Shown: piece after piece, positions 5,864-6,058 of the stretch
Numbering within the stretch: position 1 is the stretch's first letter
How the letters are laid out: each line of letters opens with the position of its first letter
Assembly: GCA_027451565.1 (NCBI GenBank)
Contig: DAIDJC010000196.1
Span: 1 to 6,058, forward strand
Origin: Limisphaerales bacterium
Lineage (GTDB): Bacteria; Verrucomicrobiota; Verrucomicrobiia; Limisphaerales; UBA11358
DNA: 6,058 nucleotides
Direction of reading: 5' to 3'
The notes under the pieces: generated by a model
What the model was told of the DNA's origin: nothing
Seen by the model: only the letters and a program-made list of their open reading frames with translations
Database searches by the model: none
Program-made: the position numbers and the translations under genes

Positions 5864-6058
5864 TCCTGCTCCGGCGCGAGGATCATCACATGGTGTTCTT
5901 CATCAGTCCTCGGGAGAAAACAGCGTTGCTGGCCCTCCTGGACCTTTACCCGCTGGTGCCCGTGTCTCATCAGTCGCCTGAAAGACATGGGGATTCCCCA
6001 CGCCTTGCCGAATCACGCCAGTTGCTCTTGGAATCGGCCCAGTTCATGCAAGAGCAGC
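5860..6058 (+). CDS. Unrecognised ORF coupled to clpS, 3'-truncated by window edge
   Basis: An open frame of 66 codons starts at ATG 5860-5862, overlapping the clpS stop in the form ATGA, and is still open at the window end. GGAG at 5848-5851 lies eight bases before the ATG, the best Shine-Dalgarno in the window. The visible protein is MILLRREDHHMVFFISPREKTALLALLDLY followed by PLVPVSHQ, a polar charged stretch, and SRQLLLESAQFMQEQ, which looks helical. There is no signal peptide or membrane segment. I do not recognise the family. In Actinobacteria clpS is commonly followed by a DUF2017 gene, and this position plus the helical 'regulated LL..LL' opening makes a distant relationship possible, but no diagnostic motif supports it. 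Its tight coupling to clpS suggests a role with ClpS or the Clp protease, which is inference from context. Confidence 0.7.
   Translation, partial: MILLRREDHHMVFFISPREKTALLALLDLYPLVPVSHQSPERHGDSPRLAESRQLLLESAQFMQEQ

Noticed and set aside
1..6058. CRISPR array, insertion sequence, integrase, toxin-antitoxin or defence genes
   Set aside because: No spaced repeats, transposase motifs or terminal inverted repeats were found, and every long conserved frame is explained by the listed genes.

Overview
The window is chromosomal, moderately GC-rich, and most likely from a member of the Verrucomicrobia or a close relative in the PVC group. The lineage is inferred from three features together: a secreted pseudopilin-like protein with the H-X9-DG signature, a short surface-repeat protein built of G-[LFMW]-[VIA]-N units, and a ClpS adaptor with the WDDPVNLM-type motif also familiar from Actinobacteria. 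No rRNA or other phylogenetic marker is present, so this is an inference.

Layout. Bases 1-744 (+) hold the C-terminal three quarters of an aldo/keto reductase cut by the left edge. Bases 745-1022 are non-coding and contain a hairpin just after the reductase stop and a strong bidirectional intrinsic terminator (967-1008) between the converging genes. From 1023 to 5419 three genes read leftwards, each with its own gap and apparently its own unit: a small exported repeat protein (1023-1559), a pseudopilin-like H-X9-DG protein (1673-2458), and a 901-residue exported protein joining a YncE-like beta-propeller to an alkaline-phosphatase-superfamily phosphoesterase (2714-5419). The 255-base gap between the last two (2459-2713) has no gene but carries an unusual alternating inverted repeat (2512-2546).

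At 5420 transcription diverges. On the right, reading rightwards, are clpS (5555-5863), encoding the adaptor that delivers N-degron substrates to the Clp protease, and, overlapping its stop by four bases, an unrecognised ORF that runs off the window end (5860-6058).

The three leftward products all carry export signals (two Sec-type signal peptides and one prepilin leader), so the centre of the window makes envelope or secreted proteins, while the two flanks are cytoplasmic metabolism and proteolysis. There is no sign of a single pathway linking them, and no mobile element, CRISPR array, tRNA or rRNA was seen. I did not find a clearly new multi-gene system. The items most worth a second look are the ORF coupled to clpS, the surface-repeat protein and the three-part TGTGGC/GCCACA element.
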